NCBI GenBank assembly: GCA_965243825.1
Contig: CBDEVT010000001.1
Span: 496,001 to 560,000 of the forward strand
DNA length: 64,000 nucleotides
From: JAJCYX01 sp965243825
GTDB lineage: Bacteria; Chloroflexota; Dehalococcoidia; Lucifugimonadales; Lucifugimonadaceae
Direction: 5' to 3'
Numbering within the stretch: the first letter of the stretch is position 1; every line of letters starts with the position of its first letter. This document shows, piece by piece, positions 16,716 to 25,368 of the stretch. The notes under the pieces are model-generated. The model had not been told where the DNA came from, did not search any database, and saw only the letters and a program-made list of their open reading frames with translations. Both the position numbers and the translations under genes were made by a program.

Positions 16716-17677
16716 GCCGCCTCTCCTGGCGTTTCATCGGACTGCATCCGCTCGCCTGTAACTTGAAGGAAAACATCGTCAAGAGTCGGTGTGCGAAGCA
16801 TGATCTCTTCGATCTGCACCCCCGACCGGTTGAGCGCTATCGCAACATCGCTGATGAGTTCGGCTCCGTTGCTGACGCTCACAATCAACTCGCTCCCACG
16901 AGCGTCTACCTGCTCTACCCTCGGCACCTGTGACACCACCTGGCGGGCAGTCTCGGGCTCACCGTCAATGCGCACGATGATCACGTCGGATCCGATCGCC
17001 CGTTTCAGCTCAACGGGAGTGCCTTCGGCCGCGATCTGACCCTGGCTGATGATGCCGACGCGATCTGCCAGCTCATCGGCCTCTTCCAGGTACTGCGTCG
17101 TAAGGAAGATCGTCACACCCAGTTCCTGGTTTATGCGGCGTACCTCTTCCCAAACCCGCGACCGACTGAGCGGGTCAAGTCCAGTCGTTGGCTCGTCCAG
17201 GAACAGCACCTCCGGGTTGTGAATCAGTGCGGCAGCGAGGTCCAACCTGCGCTTCATGCCACCCGAGTAGGTACCGATCAACCTGTCGAACGCATCGCCG
17301 ATGTCGATCAGCGAAGAAAGCTGGTCAATGCGATTAGCGATGTCTCGGCCAGACAACCCGTACAGCCGTCCCTGTAAAACGAGTAGTTCTCTGCCCGTTT
17401 GCTTGTGGTCAAGAGCGGCCTCCTGCAGAGCGGCGCCGATTCTTAAGCGAACGCTCTGGGCATCCTTTTCAACATCACCGCCCGCCACAACCGCTCTGCC
17501 GCCGGTGGGTGCCAGCAATGTGGTCAACATTCTGACCGTGGTGGATTTTCCTGCCCCGTTAGGACCCAGAAATCCGTAGATCTCTCCCTGTGAAACGGTG
17601 AGGTTGATACCGCGCACTGCGGCAACCTCGCCAAATTTGCGTGCCAGTCCTTCGGCACGAACTGCGTACTCAGTCAA
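16712..17677 (-). CDS. ABC transporter ATP-binding protein (DrrA/CcmA-like)
   Basis: A 321-residue nucleotide-binding subunit. Walker A is GPNGAGKST (about residue 39), the signature is YSGGMKRRLDLAAAL, Walker B is VLFLDEPTTGLDP, and the H-loop region is TTQYLEEADELADRV. A C-terminal extension of about 90 residues (ending LDDVFLQVTGERMQSDE) is typical of the DrrA subfamily that works with an ABC-2 permease. The stop overlaps the permease start by 4 bases. Driving export of a hydrophobic compound is the usual role. No dedicated regulator is adjacent except the S24-like gene downstream. Confidence 0.95.
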   Translation of the reverse strand: MTEYAVRAEGLARKFGEVAAVRGINLTVSQGEIYGFLGPNGAGKSTTVRMLTTLLAPTGGRAVVAGGDVEKDAQSVRLRIGAALQEAALDHKQTGRELLVLQGRLYGLSGRDIANRIDQLSSLIDIGDAFDRLIGTYSGGMKRRLDLAAALIHNPEVLFLDEPTTGLDPLSRSRVWEEVRRINQELGVTIFLTTQYLEEADELADRVGIISQGQIAAEGTPVELKRAIGSDVIIVRIDGEPETARQVVSQVPRVEQVDARGSELIVSVSNGAELISDVAIALNRSGVQIEEIMLRTPTLDDVFLQVTGERMQSDETPGEAA

Positions 17678-17748
17678 CTCATAACTCCATCTACTACTCC
17701 GGCATGAGCCGAACCAGCCTCATCTCTTCCAGATCCCGAACGCCAGCT

Positions 17749-18186
17749 TCAGCGCGACTCCAGAATTCTCTTCAGCGTCCTAACGTTCTCGGCAGACTGC
17801 TTCGCGAAGAGGCCGCCTGCGACAGGTGCGAGGAATCGAAGCACTCCCTTTGGTTGAAGTTCTGCCGAGTGCATGAACTTCGTGCCGGTCGGCGTCGACT
17901 CCAAGACATAGTTTTCATTTCCTTCGAAAGGACCGGAAACGAATTTCCAACTGGCGCGCTTCGACTCTTCGTACTCGTAGATCTCCCAGCCGATCTCCAC
18001 CGTGACACCCATAGCTCCGGCCCGGTGAACACCAGTGGTTCCGATATCAACCGGTCCATCTGACGTGTAAGTCGCCTCGGCTAGGCCTTTCTGCCACTCC
18101 GGGTCGTTCCGCAGATCGGTGACGTAGGCGAAAACCTCTTCGACCGGCCGCTTGATTTCGATCGTCTCGCTCAGTGTGATTGACAT
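17749..18186 (-). CDS. SRPBCC family protein (polyketide cyclase/dehydrase-like)
   Basis: A 145-residue START/Bet v1-fold protein. The pattern begins with a beta strand (LSETIEIKRPVEEVFAYVTD), followed by DPEWQKG, then alternating strands (WEIYEYEESKRASWKFV) and a C-terminal helix (SAENVRTLKRILES). The fold binds hydrophobic ligands in a central cavity. The start is ATG 18186, because a strong GGGAGG ribosome site lies 6-7 nt upstream; the longer frame to 18222 is not used. It lies between the ABC exporter and the MalT-like regulator on the same strand; a link to either is only suggested by position. Confidence 0.83.
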   Translation of the reverse strand: MSITLSETIEIKRPVEEVFAYVTDLRNDPEWQKGLAEATYTSDGPVDIGTTGVHRAGAMGVTVEIGWEIYEYEESKRASWKFVSGPFEGNENYVLESTPTGTKFMHSAELQPKGVLRFLAPVAGGLFAKQSAENVRTLKRILESR

Positions 18187-18320
18187 GGATTTCCTCCCAA
18201 GAATTCCGGGCACCACTTCCACTTACGGCATCCTGTAAGCAAAGACAAAGCTATGAGTAGTGCGGGGCGACCGAATCAGCCCAAGGGTGTAGAAGGGGGG
18301 TGTAATTCTCAGGAGGATCT

Positions 18321-18340
18321 GCACCTCCACGACGAGGTGC
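18321..18340. terminator. hairpin just after the MalT-like gene
   Basis: GCACCTC (18321-18327) and GAGGTGC (18334-18340) pair across a 6-nt loop, 12 bp beyond the stop of the minus-strand regulator. No T-run follows, so it is a weak terminator candidate. Confidence 0.38.
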
Positions 18341-18352
18341 GAGGACGGCTGG

Positions 18353-21154
18353 CTACAGCAACCTGAGTTCGCCGGCTCTGGCTACAGCTTCGGTCCTGTG
18401 AGTGACTCCGAGCTTGCCGTACGCGTTTGCGATGTGCCGTTTCACCGTCGCCAGGCTGATAAACAGCGCATCTGCAATCTCCTGGTTTCGCATGCCCGCG
18501 GCAACCAGTCGCAGCACTTCTGTTTCGCGTGCTGTCAGTTGCTCAGGAAGCGATGCAGACGCCGGGGATTTCATCGCACCTGATTCGGCGCGATCAATAT
18601 CCTTCAGCAAGCTGTGTAAGTACGAGACCGAGCCTACTTCTCTTGGAGTCCGGCTCCGGCTGAAGGACATGACGAGCAACCCAATCAGCTCTTTGGCGAC
18701 CCTACCACGGCCTGTAAACGTCCTGGCGAACCGGCCCGGCTCACCCAGCGCGGTCGCGCGCCCCAGAGAGTTAAGCGCAAGGTTGCGTTGGCCGGCGCGT
18801 TCATGAGCCATGGCCAGCAGCGTTAGAGTGTTGATTTCGTACTGCAGATGCCCGCGTCCGCGGACAATGCTCAGGAGCTTCGTGAGAAGCCTGACCGCAC
18901 CTCTGTAGTCACCAACTGCGATCAGGTATTCGGCGAACGCGCTGATCTCGAGATCGTTCTCCTGCACCACTTCAGTTTCCGGGGTCAGCCCCCGTCTCCT
19001 GACAACATTCGAAGCAGATTCCAGGTCCCCGATCAACTGAAATACTCGGAGCTCTAGCGATGCAAAAAACGACTCAAAGCGGGAGTCACTTGAGCCGTGG
19101 ACGAAGTCACGAGCGGACTCCAGCTGTTCGAGTGCTCTGTCTCTATCCCCTCCCTCCGCGAACACGATTGCGGCTGTGGCGCGAGCAAACAGAACCGGGC
19201 TCCTGGTCGGGCCGGCATTAGCCACTTCCAGAGACTTTTCCGCATGCTTCACCGCGCTATCAATTTCATTCCGCTCCAGCAGCAGTTCGCTGAGGTGAAC
19301 GCCGGGCATGCTGCTCGTGTCACCCGATTCACCGGCGAACTCGAGGCTCACGCTTAGTGACTCCTCGTAGGATCGACGCGCTTCATCAAGCTGGCCAAGT
19401 GCCACAAGAACGTTGCCCCGAAAAGTGAGGGCCGTCGAGAGCAACATCGGGTTGTCGTCTTGCCTTGCCTCCGTGATGATCTGCTGAAGTTCGGGTAGCG
19501 AATCTGCCAGATCACCGGTCTCCAACTTCAGACCGGCCCGCATCATGTTGAGCATGCCTCGGACACGTCGCCTTGAACGCGGCAGCAGGTCAAGTGCCTG
19601 CTTGCCCGTTGCGGTCAACTCCTCTATCGACAGATTTCTGCCCGAGTGGAACAGCTTGAGTGCCAGCAGCTCTCCTTTGAGTGCTTCGAGACCGTCCGGT
19701 CCAATGACGGTGCCATTGATATCGTCAAAAGTGCTGTCTCCTCCGGTTTCGATTTGGGTGATCGCGGCCTCAGCGTGGGCGGAATACTCGCGCGCCGCCC
19801 GGTTGTTGTGATCGGTAACCAGGGAAGCGAATGCAACCATGACCGCCAGACGCGGTCTTTCAGCGATCATCGATTCCGGCAATGACCGGAGCCACCGGGA
19901 CAGAGACGTGTGCCGACCCACCCTGTCGAACTCATCGAACTCCGCAACAACGAGACGCGCCACGGATTCATGATCATTCGCAAGTTGTGCCTGCTCGATG
20001 GCATCGACAATCGCACCGTGCTTTTCGAACCAGGCTGACGCCCGCTGATGGAGTTTCCGGGCCTGACCAGGCTTCTCCAGCTCCAGCCGCGATTGGAGAA
20101 CATCACTGAAAAGGTGGTGGTAGCGATACCAGTTGCGCTGCCCGTCCAGGGGTACGAGGAACAGGTTGTCCCGCTCAAGTCTCTCAAGCATCTGCTGACC
20201 GGAGTCCGCATCGGTCACCGCGTCGCACAGAACGCCGTTGAACCGGTCAAAGACCGAGGTCTCCAGCAAGAAATCTCGTACCGGATCTGGCTGTCGTTTC
20301 AGCACCTCTTCAACGAGATAGTCGACTATGTAACGGTCGTCGCCGGTAAATGTACGGAGGAACTCCGAAACGTCTTTGCGGTCCTTCAGTGAAAGTGCTG
20401 CCAGCTGAAGTCCGGCGATCCAACCTTCAGTCAGTTGTTCCAGAGACTCCGCATCGCCGGCATCAAGCTGGATCCCAGGCGTAACGGACAGGAAAGATTT
20501 CGCTTCATTAGCCGAAAATCGCAGATCATCGGCACGAAGTTCAGTGAGTTCGTTCCGGGCTCTTAACCGGGCAATCTGCAACGGTGGCTCTGCCCTGCCG
20601 GTGACAACAACATGCATCTGTGGGGGCAGGTGATCAATGAGAAAGCCGACGCTTTCGTGCACCTGATCCGAGTCGACGAGATGATAGTCATCGAGCACGA
20701 GAATCAGTTTTCGATCGGCACTGGCATCTATTTCAGGTGATTCAGCTATTTCGTTGATCAGCGAGCCTACAACCGTTTCAAAGGCGATTTCCTGTGGAGC
20801 ACCCTGCGGAGCGCGAAGAGTTGCAAGCGCGCGCGTGCCCACCGTTGGCTCGACTCTCTGCATGGCAGTTATGGCATACGCCCAGAATCGGGCTGGATCA
20901 CCATCACCTTCATCGAGGGAGACCCAGGCTGTCGTTGAGCTGGCCGCCGATGAACTGGCGAGCCATTCGGCAAGAACCGTCGATTTACCGAAGCCGGCCG
21001 GGGCCGAGACGAGTGTCAGCTTCCGATCGATGCCCTGCTCTATCTGCTTGACCAGTCTAGGACGCGAGACAAGCCGATCCCGCCATTCCGGCTTGAACAG
21101 CTTGGTCTCAAGCAAAGGTGGACCGGCATCGAAGTCCCCGGTTAGGTCAGCCAT
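18353..21154 (-). CDS. MalT-like LuxR-family transcriptional regulator
   Basis: A 933-residue STAND regulator. The N-terminal NTPase carries Walker A APAGFGKST (residues 51-59) and Walker B LILVLDDYHLVD. A long helical TPR-like region (roughly residues 350-800) would bind a ligand or partner, and a C-terminal LuxR HTH (LTARETEVLRLVAAGMRNQE, then SLATVKRHIANAYGKLG) binds DNA. The layout matches MalT, which is switched on by inducer and ATP. ATG 21154 is preferred over 21172 by similarity to the family start. It stands upstream of the SRPBCC gene on the same strand and divergent from the HTH gene of the 21-25 kb cassette. Confidence 0.93.
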   Translation of the reverse strand: MADLTGDFDAGPPLLETKLFKPEWRDRLVSRPRLVKQIEQGIDRKLTLVSAPAGFGKSTVLAEWLASSSAASSTTAWVSLDEGDGDPARFWAYAITAMQRVEPTVGTRALATLRAPQGAPQEIAFETVVGSLINEIAESPEIDASADRKLILVLDDYHLVDSDQVHESVGFLIDHLPPQMHVVVTGRAEPPLQIARLRARNELTELRADDLRFSANEAKSFLSVTPGIQLDAGDAESLEQLTEGWIAGLQLAALSLKDRKDVSEFLRTFTGDDRYIVDYLVEEVLKRQPDPVRDFLLETSVFDRFNGVLCDAVTDADSGQQMLERLERDNLFLVPLDGQRNWYRYHHLFSDVLQSRLELEKPGQARKLHQRASAWFEKHGAIVDAIEQAQLANDHESVARLVVAEFDEFDRVGRHTSLSRWLRSLPESMIAERPRLAVMVAFASLVTDHNNRAAREYSAHAEAAITQIETGGDSTFDDINGTVIGPDGLEALKGELLALKLFHSGRNLSIEELTATGKQALDLLPRSRRRVRGMLNMMRAGLKLETGDLADSLPELQQIITEARQDDNPMLLSTALTFRGNVLVALGQLDEARRSYEESLSVSLEFAGESGDTSSMPGVHLSELLLERNEIDSAVKHAEKSLEVANAGPTRSPVLFARATAAIVFAEGGDRDRALEQLESARDFVHGSSDSRFESFFASLELRVFQLIGDLESASNVVRRRGLTPETEVVQENDLEISAFAEYLIAVGDYRGAVRLLTKLLSIVRGRGHLQYEINTLTLLAMAHERAGQRNLALNSLGRATALGEPGRFARTFTGRGRVAKELIGLLVMSFSRSRTPREVGSVSYLHSLLKDIDRAESGAMKSPASASLPEQLTARETEVLRLVAAGMRNQEIADALFISLATVKRHIANAYGKLGVTHRTEAVARAGELRLL

Positions 21155-21260
21155 CACTCGATTATGCCGCACCGGCGGTTATCTCTGATAACCGAATCAG
21201 GCAGGACATGCCATGACATGTTTGACAATCTTCGGCGCAAAAGGATAGCGTAGCTGTATC

Positions 21261-21292
21261 AAATATCTCGTTTCGGGATATTTCAAGATATC
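21261..21292. promoter_or_regulatory. overlapping AT-rich palindromes, probable operator
   Basis: AAATATC (21261-21267) pairs with GATATTT (21277-21283). The second half also pairs in GATAT (21277-21281) with ATATC (21288-21292). This nested repeat lies in the 140-bp divergent region between the MalT-like gene and the first HTH gene of the cassette, just ahead of the latter, as expected for a phage-type switch. Confidence 0.45.
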
Positions 21293-21312
21293 AAGTGGGG
21301 TTGCGTGTGGTA

Positions 21313-21540
21313 GTGAAGAGACATTCAATGTTGAGGGCCGAGCGCCGGAAGGCGCGCATTCAGGCAAAGGATGTGGCGGATGAACTGGGTATCGATTCAG
21401 GGGCGCTGTCACGGTTTGAGCTGTACGGAGCCCCTCTGCCACATGGTCTGGGCGAGTCCGACTACCACACTGCCCTGACCGCCATTGACGAAGGCCGCAA
21501 GCACACAGCTTCAGGCCCTGCACCAAAACCTGTTTCCTGA
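21313..21540 (+). CDS. small XRE-type HTH protein
   Basis: A 75-residue DNA-binding protein. A helix-turn-helix is visible in RKARIQAKDVADELGIDSGA followed by LSRFELYG, the form of lambda-Cro-like regulators (AKDVADELGI / S..ALSRFE). The C-terminal 35 residues are hydrophilic. The start is uncertain: GTG 21313 is used here; GTG 21295 and ATG 21328 are in frame. Inverted repeats at 21261-21292 lie just upstream. It is the first gene of the cassette and a plausible regulator of it. Confidence 0.6.
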   Translation: MKRHSMLRAERRKARIQAKDVADELGIDSGALSRFELYGAPLPHGLGESDYHTALTAIDEGRKHTASGPAPKPVS

Positions 21541-21760
21541 GCGAGGCCGGAAGGTCCGCCACGCAGGAGGCAGGCACTCCACTGCTTTCGAGCCCTCCCG
21601 CGGTCCCGGCCGCGACCGGTCACTCGCTATTCCTATGCGCCTGAGCAGCGCTTGCGAGAAGACCGTCGCCGACCTTCCGGTTTCGCTCAGGTGACAGATT
21701 AGCCGACTGGCCCGTTTTGCGAGGCCAACGAAACCGGAGGACCGGTTGGAAGGTGGGCAT

Positions 21761-22033
21761 GTGAGCAGCATCAGGCAGAAAACACGTCCCTGGTTACGAG
21801 ACACGCTTGAAGGGCACGCGGGTAGCGCATTGATGATGCAGGGCTGGCTCGATGAGGAGATCAGACCAGACCAGAAAATGCTCATGCGGGAGCGGCTCCG
21901 GATGTCGTTGCGCGATCTCGCCGACCGCATGGATGAGATGGGTCTTCGCAGGTTTGACACCGAGCGAGCAACGGTCTCAAGAACTGCTACAGGGGCGGAG
22001 GTCTACGAACGGGTACTCAATGAAGCCCTGTAG
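21761..22033 (+). CDS. small HTH-like DNA-binding protein
   Basis: A 90-residue protein. The segment RLRMSLRDLADRMDEMGLRR followed by FDTERATVSR has the pattern of an HTH (MSLRDLADRM ... ATVSR). The GTG at 21761 follows GGAAGG by 7 nt; a TTG five codons earlier is in frame. The Glu/Arg-rich composition suits a nucleic-acid binder. It belongs to the replication cassette, 3 bases ahead of the next gene. Confidence 0.55.
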   Translation: MSSIRQKTRPWLRDTLEGHAGSALMMQGWLDEEIRPDQKMLMRERLRMSLRDLADRMDEMGLRRFDTERATVSRTATGAEVYERVLNEAL

Positions 22034-22036
22034 TAG

Positions 22037-22405
22037 ATGGGTGGTAAGAAGGAAGACGATAGGCACTTCGGATTGGAACGTCTGCGCGGCGCTGAATCTG
22101 ACTCGGATGTTGACGCCAGAAACTTGAGATCGTGTGATCAGCCGGACTCTCAGCAGCATTCAATGAAGAGGCCCGCTGATACCGGTGTCAACCGAGAAGT
22201 AAGTCCCTCATCCGTTGCTGCGAAGCAACGATTGACGCTGCGCCATTTGGAGATGTTTCACACGTTCGGCGAATGGCATCACACGCCGTACTTCTCCGCC
22301 ATGTGGGATGAACGCCATTGCAGGTTGTGGGGTGACGGCGCGTGCGCCTACTTCCCTAAATGTCCGTGTCCCTGGCGCCAACACCCGGCACATAACGATG
22401 GGTGA
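22037..22405 (+). CDS. hypothetical Cys/His-rich protein of the cassette
   Basis: A 122-residue frame starting ATG 22037, only 3 bases after the previous stop, and overlapping the next start by 8 bases. Such packing supports its reality. The C-terminal third has a dense His/Cys/Trp cluster (MFHTFGEWHHTPYFSAMWDE, then RHCRLW, ACAYFPKCPCPW) that could bind zinc. The first 65 residues are hydrophilic. No family is recognised; composition is odd and the frame could still be a shadow. Confidence 0.4.
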   Translation: MGGKKEDDRHFGLERLRGAESDSDVDARNLRSCDQPDSQQHSMKRPADTGVNREVSPSSVAAKQRLTLRHLEMFHTFGEWHHTPYFSAMWDERHCRLWGDGACAYFPKCPCPWRQHPAHNDG

Positions 22406-22598
22406 ATTCGGTTCTGTTAGTGAACAGGAAGGTGGGGAGGAATCATTGGTGGTGTTTAGACCGATAACGGCAGGCGGATGCACTTGCGAGATATGTGATC
22501 CGCGCTGCATGAACCGACCTCCTGAAGGCGCAAATCTATGTCGCCCTTGCCAGGAGGACACACACACCGACCCGGCAGTATGGGAGCAGGCAGCTTGA
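22398..22598 (+). CDS. small zinc-finger-like protein
   Basis: A 66-residue protein starting at ATG 22398. Cys residues in GGCTCEICDPRCMNR and NLCRPCQEDTH form a likely four-Cys zinc site. It overlaps the previous gene by 8 bases and its stop overlaps the next start (TTGA). Small proteins of this kind in phage-type regions often bind DNA or other proteins. No closer assignment is possible. Confidence 0.5.
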   Translation: MGEFGSVSEQEGGEESLVVFRPITAGGCTCEICDPRCMNRPPEGANLCRPCQEDTHTDPAVWEQAA

Positions 22599-23287
22599 GC
22601 GAGTACGTACCAATGGCGGATACAGGCTGCGATGTCTCACCATCCTGTCTCAAATGTCCGCTGCCTCAATGCAAGTTCGAAAACCCCGCTTACACACCTC
22701 ATCAGTCTGAAAAACATCGGCTCTATGCAGGTGTCTTTGCTGCGAGGCTGGCGGGAGAAACGGTCAACGGACTGGCCGAACGATTTGGCGTGTCTGGTCG
22801 GACGGTGAGCAGGATCATCGCTGCAAAGGGTGTATTCGGAAAGCCAAGAACTTCAGAAGACGAATCCCAACTGTTCAGCCGCGTTGAGAGTGACGAGATG
22901 CTGGTCTGGGGTGATGATTCTGCCGATCGGACCGCCGATGGTTCTGTCGATGCACCATCGGCGGAACGCGTTGAATCGCTCAACGGCTCAGTCCTGGATG
23001 GTTCTATGCCAAAAGGACCTTACCGTCTGTCGAAGTCTGGTCATGCGCGTCCCCGAACTACCCGGCGTCCGACCGCAGTTAAGCAGCGAAAGCCGCTGCC
23101 CGCGTACAACCAAACACACGACGTGACATTCCGTGGAGGTGCGACCGCGGTTTATCAAAAAGCGTGTCCTCGGAGTGGTTGCACAGGTGATGTGCAGTAT
23201 CAGCCAGGACAACTCAACTGCTTGCAATGCGGATGGGTGCTGTACAGCCCGTCTCAAAGCCGTGTCATGTTGGACCGCAGCGCTTGA
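22595..23287 (+). CDS. HTH plus zinc-ribbon protein
   Basis: A 230-residue protein starting at TTG 22595 (GGGAG 8 nt upstream; TTGA overlap with the previous stop). In order: a Cys cluster (CDVSPSCLKCPLPQCKF), a resolvase-like HTH (LAGETVNGLAERFGVSGRTV followed by SRIIAAKG), a Ser/Asp-rich linker, a basic Pro/Arg segment, and a C-terminal zinc ribbon (KACPRSGCTGDVQY, CLQCGW). DNA binding at two sites is likely. It may act as the cassette's replication initiator or regulator; that is inference from its place before the primase and helicase. Confidence 0.65.
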   Translation: MSEYVPMADTGCDVSPSCLKCPLPQCKFENPAYTPHQSEKHRLYAGVFAARLAGETVNGLAERFGVSGRTVSRIIAAKGVFGKPRTSEDESQLFSRVESDEMLVWGDDSADRTADGSVDAPSAERVESLNGSVLDGSMPKGPYRLSKSGHARPRTTRRPTAVKQRKPLPAYNQTHDVTFRGGATAVYQKACPRSGCTGDVQYQPGQLNCLQCGWVLYSPSQSRVMLDRSA

Positions 23288-23299
23288 GGGACTCAGCCG

Positions 23300-23965
23300 T
23301 TGGTGGGACATTTCAACAGTTCGAAAGTCACGGCTTTCCTGGCAACGCAGTCCAATCGGCACACACCTGTGCTGCCTCGACCAGCGATCCCGGCAATCTC
23401 CTGCGAGAACTGTCGCTCAGTGCTTCACCGCCCGCCGCGTGTTCCGTACGAGCAGCAATCGGATGGACCCGCATGTGATTGGGTCGGTCGTGATGAATTG
23501 CGGCTTTCGATTGCTCTCAACCAGCTTGATGGCTCATTCCCCACGAAGCGCCACTGGCACCACCATGTGCACTCAATCTTTGGCCTACCGTGCGATTCGC
23601 TGTGTAAGTCCTCACCTGTGGCCGACCGTGCTCGTAACAATGTGCCACTGATCGAGAGAATCAAGACCGCTTACCGAATAGAAGACATCGCCGGTCGCAT
23701 CACTGAGTTGCAAGGCAACGGTGCAACCCTGACCGGTCGCTGCCCGCTCCACGGAGAGAAACGTGGGCGGGCATTTGTTGTCTGGTCAGAGTCACAACGA
23801 TGGCGATGTTTTGGTGCGTGCGGTGCCGGTGGTGATGTGATCGATCTTGTCAGGGAGTGTGAGTCCAGGGGGATCGACTGGCTTGGACGAAGTGCTAAAG
23901 CGAATGGCGGAAGTGGCTGGCATCGAATACCAGAACGGGGTGCACCCGCTGAACGGCGCCCGTGA
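23300..23965 (+). CDS. DNA primase CHC2-type zinc-finger protein
   Basis: A 221-residue frame (TTG 23300). Residues from about 115 read like the start of DnaG: NVPLIERIKTAYRIEDIAGR, then the zinc site RCPLHGEKRGR...RWRCFGACGAGGDVIDLV with Cys/His/Cys/Cys ligands. The first 110 residues contain more Cys and His (SCENCRS, KRHWHHHVHS) and are not recognised. The frame then leaves primase homology after GDVIDLVRECESRGIDWL. The expected continuation (LDEVLKRMAEVAGIEY) is encoded one base out of step, at the start of the next gene. So this is a zinc subunit or the 5' half of a broken primase-helicase. Confidence 0.72.
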   Translation: MVGHFNSSKVTAFLATQSNRHTPVLPRPAIPAISCENCRSVLHRPPRVPYEQQSDGPACDWVGRDELRLSIALNQLDGSFPTKRHWHHHVHSIFGLPCDSLCKSSPVADRARNNVPLIERIKTAYRIEDIAGRITELQGNGATLTGRCPLHGEKRGRAFVVWSESQRWRCFGACGAGGDVIDLVRECESRGIDWLGRSAKANGGSGWHRIPERGAPAERRP

Positions 23966-25253
23966 TCTCGTAGTAGATTCAAGCGGTTCGCGAGCCCAAG
24001 AACAGGAGATCGAACAACCAGAACCTCACGTTGATCGCCTTGGCAATCTCTCACTGATCTGGCAGGACGTTGGTGTCCAGGCGCAACTGAACCAGATTGT
24101 TCGAAAGTCCGACGGTATCCACTGCTTCATTTCGTTCCGCAGAAAATCCGGTGAAATCTGGCGCTGGCTCTATGCACCTTCAAGGATCAACCTGCTCAGC
24201 GTCTCGGCTAAGACACAACTCAGGCGCGAGCTTGAAGCACGGCACTCGATCCAGTGGAAAGATCGACTCGATCAGGCCGTCATAGCGGCCGCAGAAACCC
24301 TCCAAACACGTCGTGATGTCTCTGTCCTTAAGCGTCGACACGAACTCAGCGAACGTAATTGGCTAATCGAACCGCTCATCGAACGCAACGAGCACACGAT
24401 GGTCTTTGCGGAAGCCGGCGCTGGTAAAAGCTTGACGACACTTGCGCTGGGCACGTCACTTGTTTGTGACGCTGATTTCTTACCCGGTATGCGCCGAGCG
24501 AGATTTGGCGGCAACGTTCTCTACCTGGATTGGGAGACAAGCCAGGAGATTCACGAGATCCGGCTGACCCAGCTCTGCAACGGTGCTGGTGTCGACTTTC
24601 CGGAGAACCGCGTCCACTACATCCGCATGGACGATACGCTTGCCGGTGACATCCAGTATCTGCACGAGTACGTGATCAACAAAACCATTCAGATGGTGAT
24701 CATCGACTCAGTGGGCCAGGCGGCCGGTGGTGGCATCAACACAGATGAAGTGGCGATCCCGTACGTCAACGCGGTGCGAGCCCTCGGCTGCACCGTCGTC
24801 TCAATTCATCACACAGGTTGGGAGAACACCAATCGCTCAACCGGCTCTCGCTACTTCTGGAACGGTTGCCGTTCGGCATGGCAGGTCATGGGTGAACCGG
24901 TCCGAGGAGAGAGCACCAGTTACATTGGACTGTTTCATCGCAAATCGAACAACGGCCAGCTCGAAAAGGAGATCGGACTGCGTGCTGAGTTTTCGCCTGA
25001 TGCGATCCGGTATTCGAGGCAGGATCTACAGGTAACGAAATTTGCCGATTCGACCGATCCAAAGGACCAGCTCAAAGCGGTGTTGTCGATAGGACGACTC
25101 AGGTTGAGTGCGATCTATGAAGACCTCCCAAACATCCCGAAATCGACGGTCCGCTCAATACTGATGAGGGGAGCGGGTAGAGATTTCATGAAGTTCGGCT
25201 CAGGCAAGGATGTGGAGTACGGCCTTTTGGACAAGGGATCGCCTGGAGCTTAA
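23847..25253 (+). CDS. RepA-like AAA/RecA-fold helicase
   Basis: A 468-residue protein from TTG 23847. Residues 11-30 (LDEVLKRMAEVAGIEYQ) are the usual continuation of a primase zinc-finger domain. After about 150 residues comes a RecA-like ATPase with Walker A AEAGAGKSLT, the motif NVLYLDWETSQE, Walker B VIIDSVGQA and the sensor SIHHTGW, as in the AAA_25/RepA hexameric helicases of plasmids and phages. The last 60 residues hold a small winged-helix-like region (SAIYEDLPNIPKSTVRSILM). The start overlaps the primase frame by 119 bases; a one-base shift would fuse the two. The likely role is unwinding the cassette's own replication origin. Confidence 0.8.
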   Translation: MSGSVSPGGSTGLDEVLKRMAEVAGIEYQNGVHPLNGARDLVVDSSGSRAQEQEIEQPEPHVDRLGNLSLIWQDVGVQAQLNQIVRKSDGIHCFISFRRKSGEIWRWLYAPSRINLLSVSAKTQLRRELEARHSIQWKDRLDQAVIAAAETLQTRRDVSVLKRRHELSERNWLIEPLIERNEHTMVFAEAGAGKSLTTLALGTSLVCDADFLPGMRRARFGGNVLYLDWETSQEIHEIRLTQLCNGAGVDFPENRVHYIRMDDTLAGDIQYLHEYVINKTIQMVIIDSVGQAAGGGINTDEVAIPYVNAVRALGCTVVSIHHTGWENTNRSTGSRYFWNGCRSAWQVMGEPVRGESTSYIGLFHRKSNNGQLEKEIGLRAEFSPDAIRYSRQDLQVTKFADSTDPKDQLKAVLSIGRLRLSAIYEDLPNIPKSTVRSILMRGAGRDFMKFGSGKDVEYGLLDKGSPGA

Positions 25254-25368
25254 TCCGGCCCTGTTTGAAGATGTGCGTTCCGAGCGTCAGTGTCCCCGCC
25301 GTCTCTTTCGAGAATATATGAGGCGCGGGACTTGATTTCAAGATGGCGGTTCGGGCTAACGTGCGTCC

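Larger units (their letters stand above)
21295..25253 (+). mobile_element. putative integrated replication cassette (phage satellite or plasmid-like)
   Basis: Seven tightly packed plus-strand genes, most overlapping or separated by a few bases: two HTH proteins, two small Cys/His-rich proteins, an HTH/zinc-ribbon protein, a CHC2 primase zinc-finger protein and a RepA-like helicase. The chromosomal dnaG and dnaB would not be arranged this way. Small DNA-binding and zinc proteins before a primase-helicase pair are typical of phage satellites and integrated plasmids. No integrase, relaxase or attachment site is visible, so the limits given are just the first and last gene. Confidence 0.5.
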
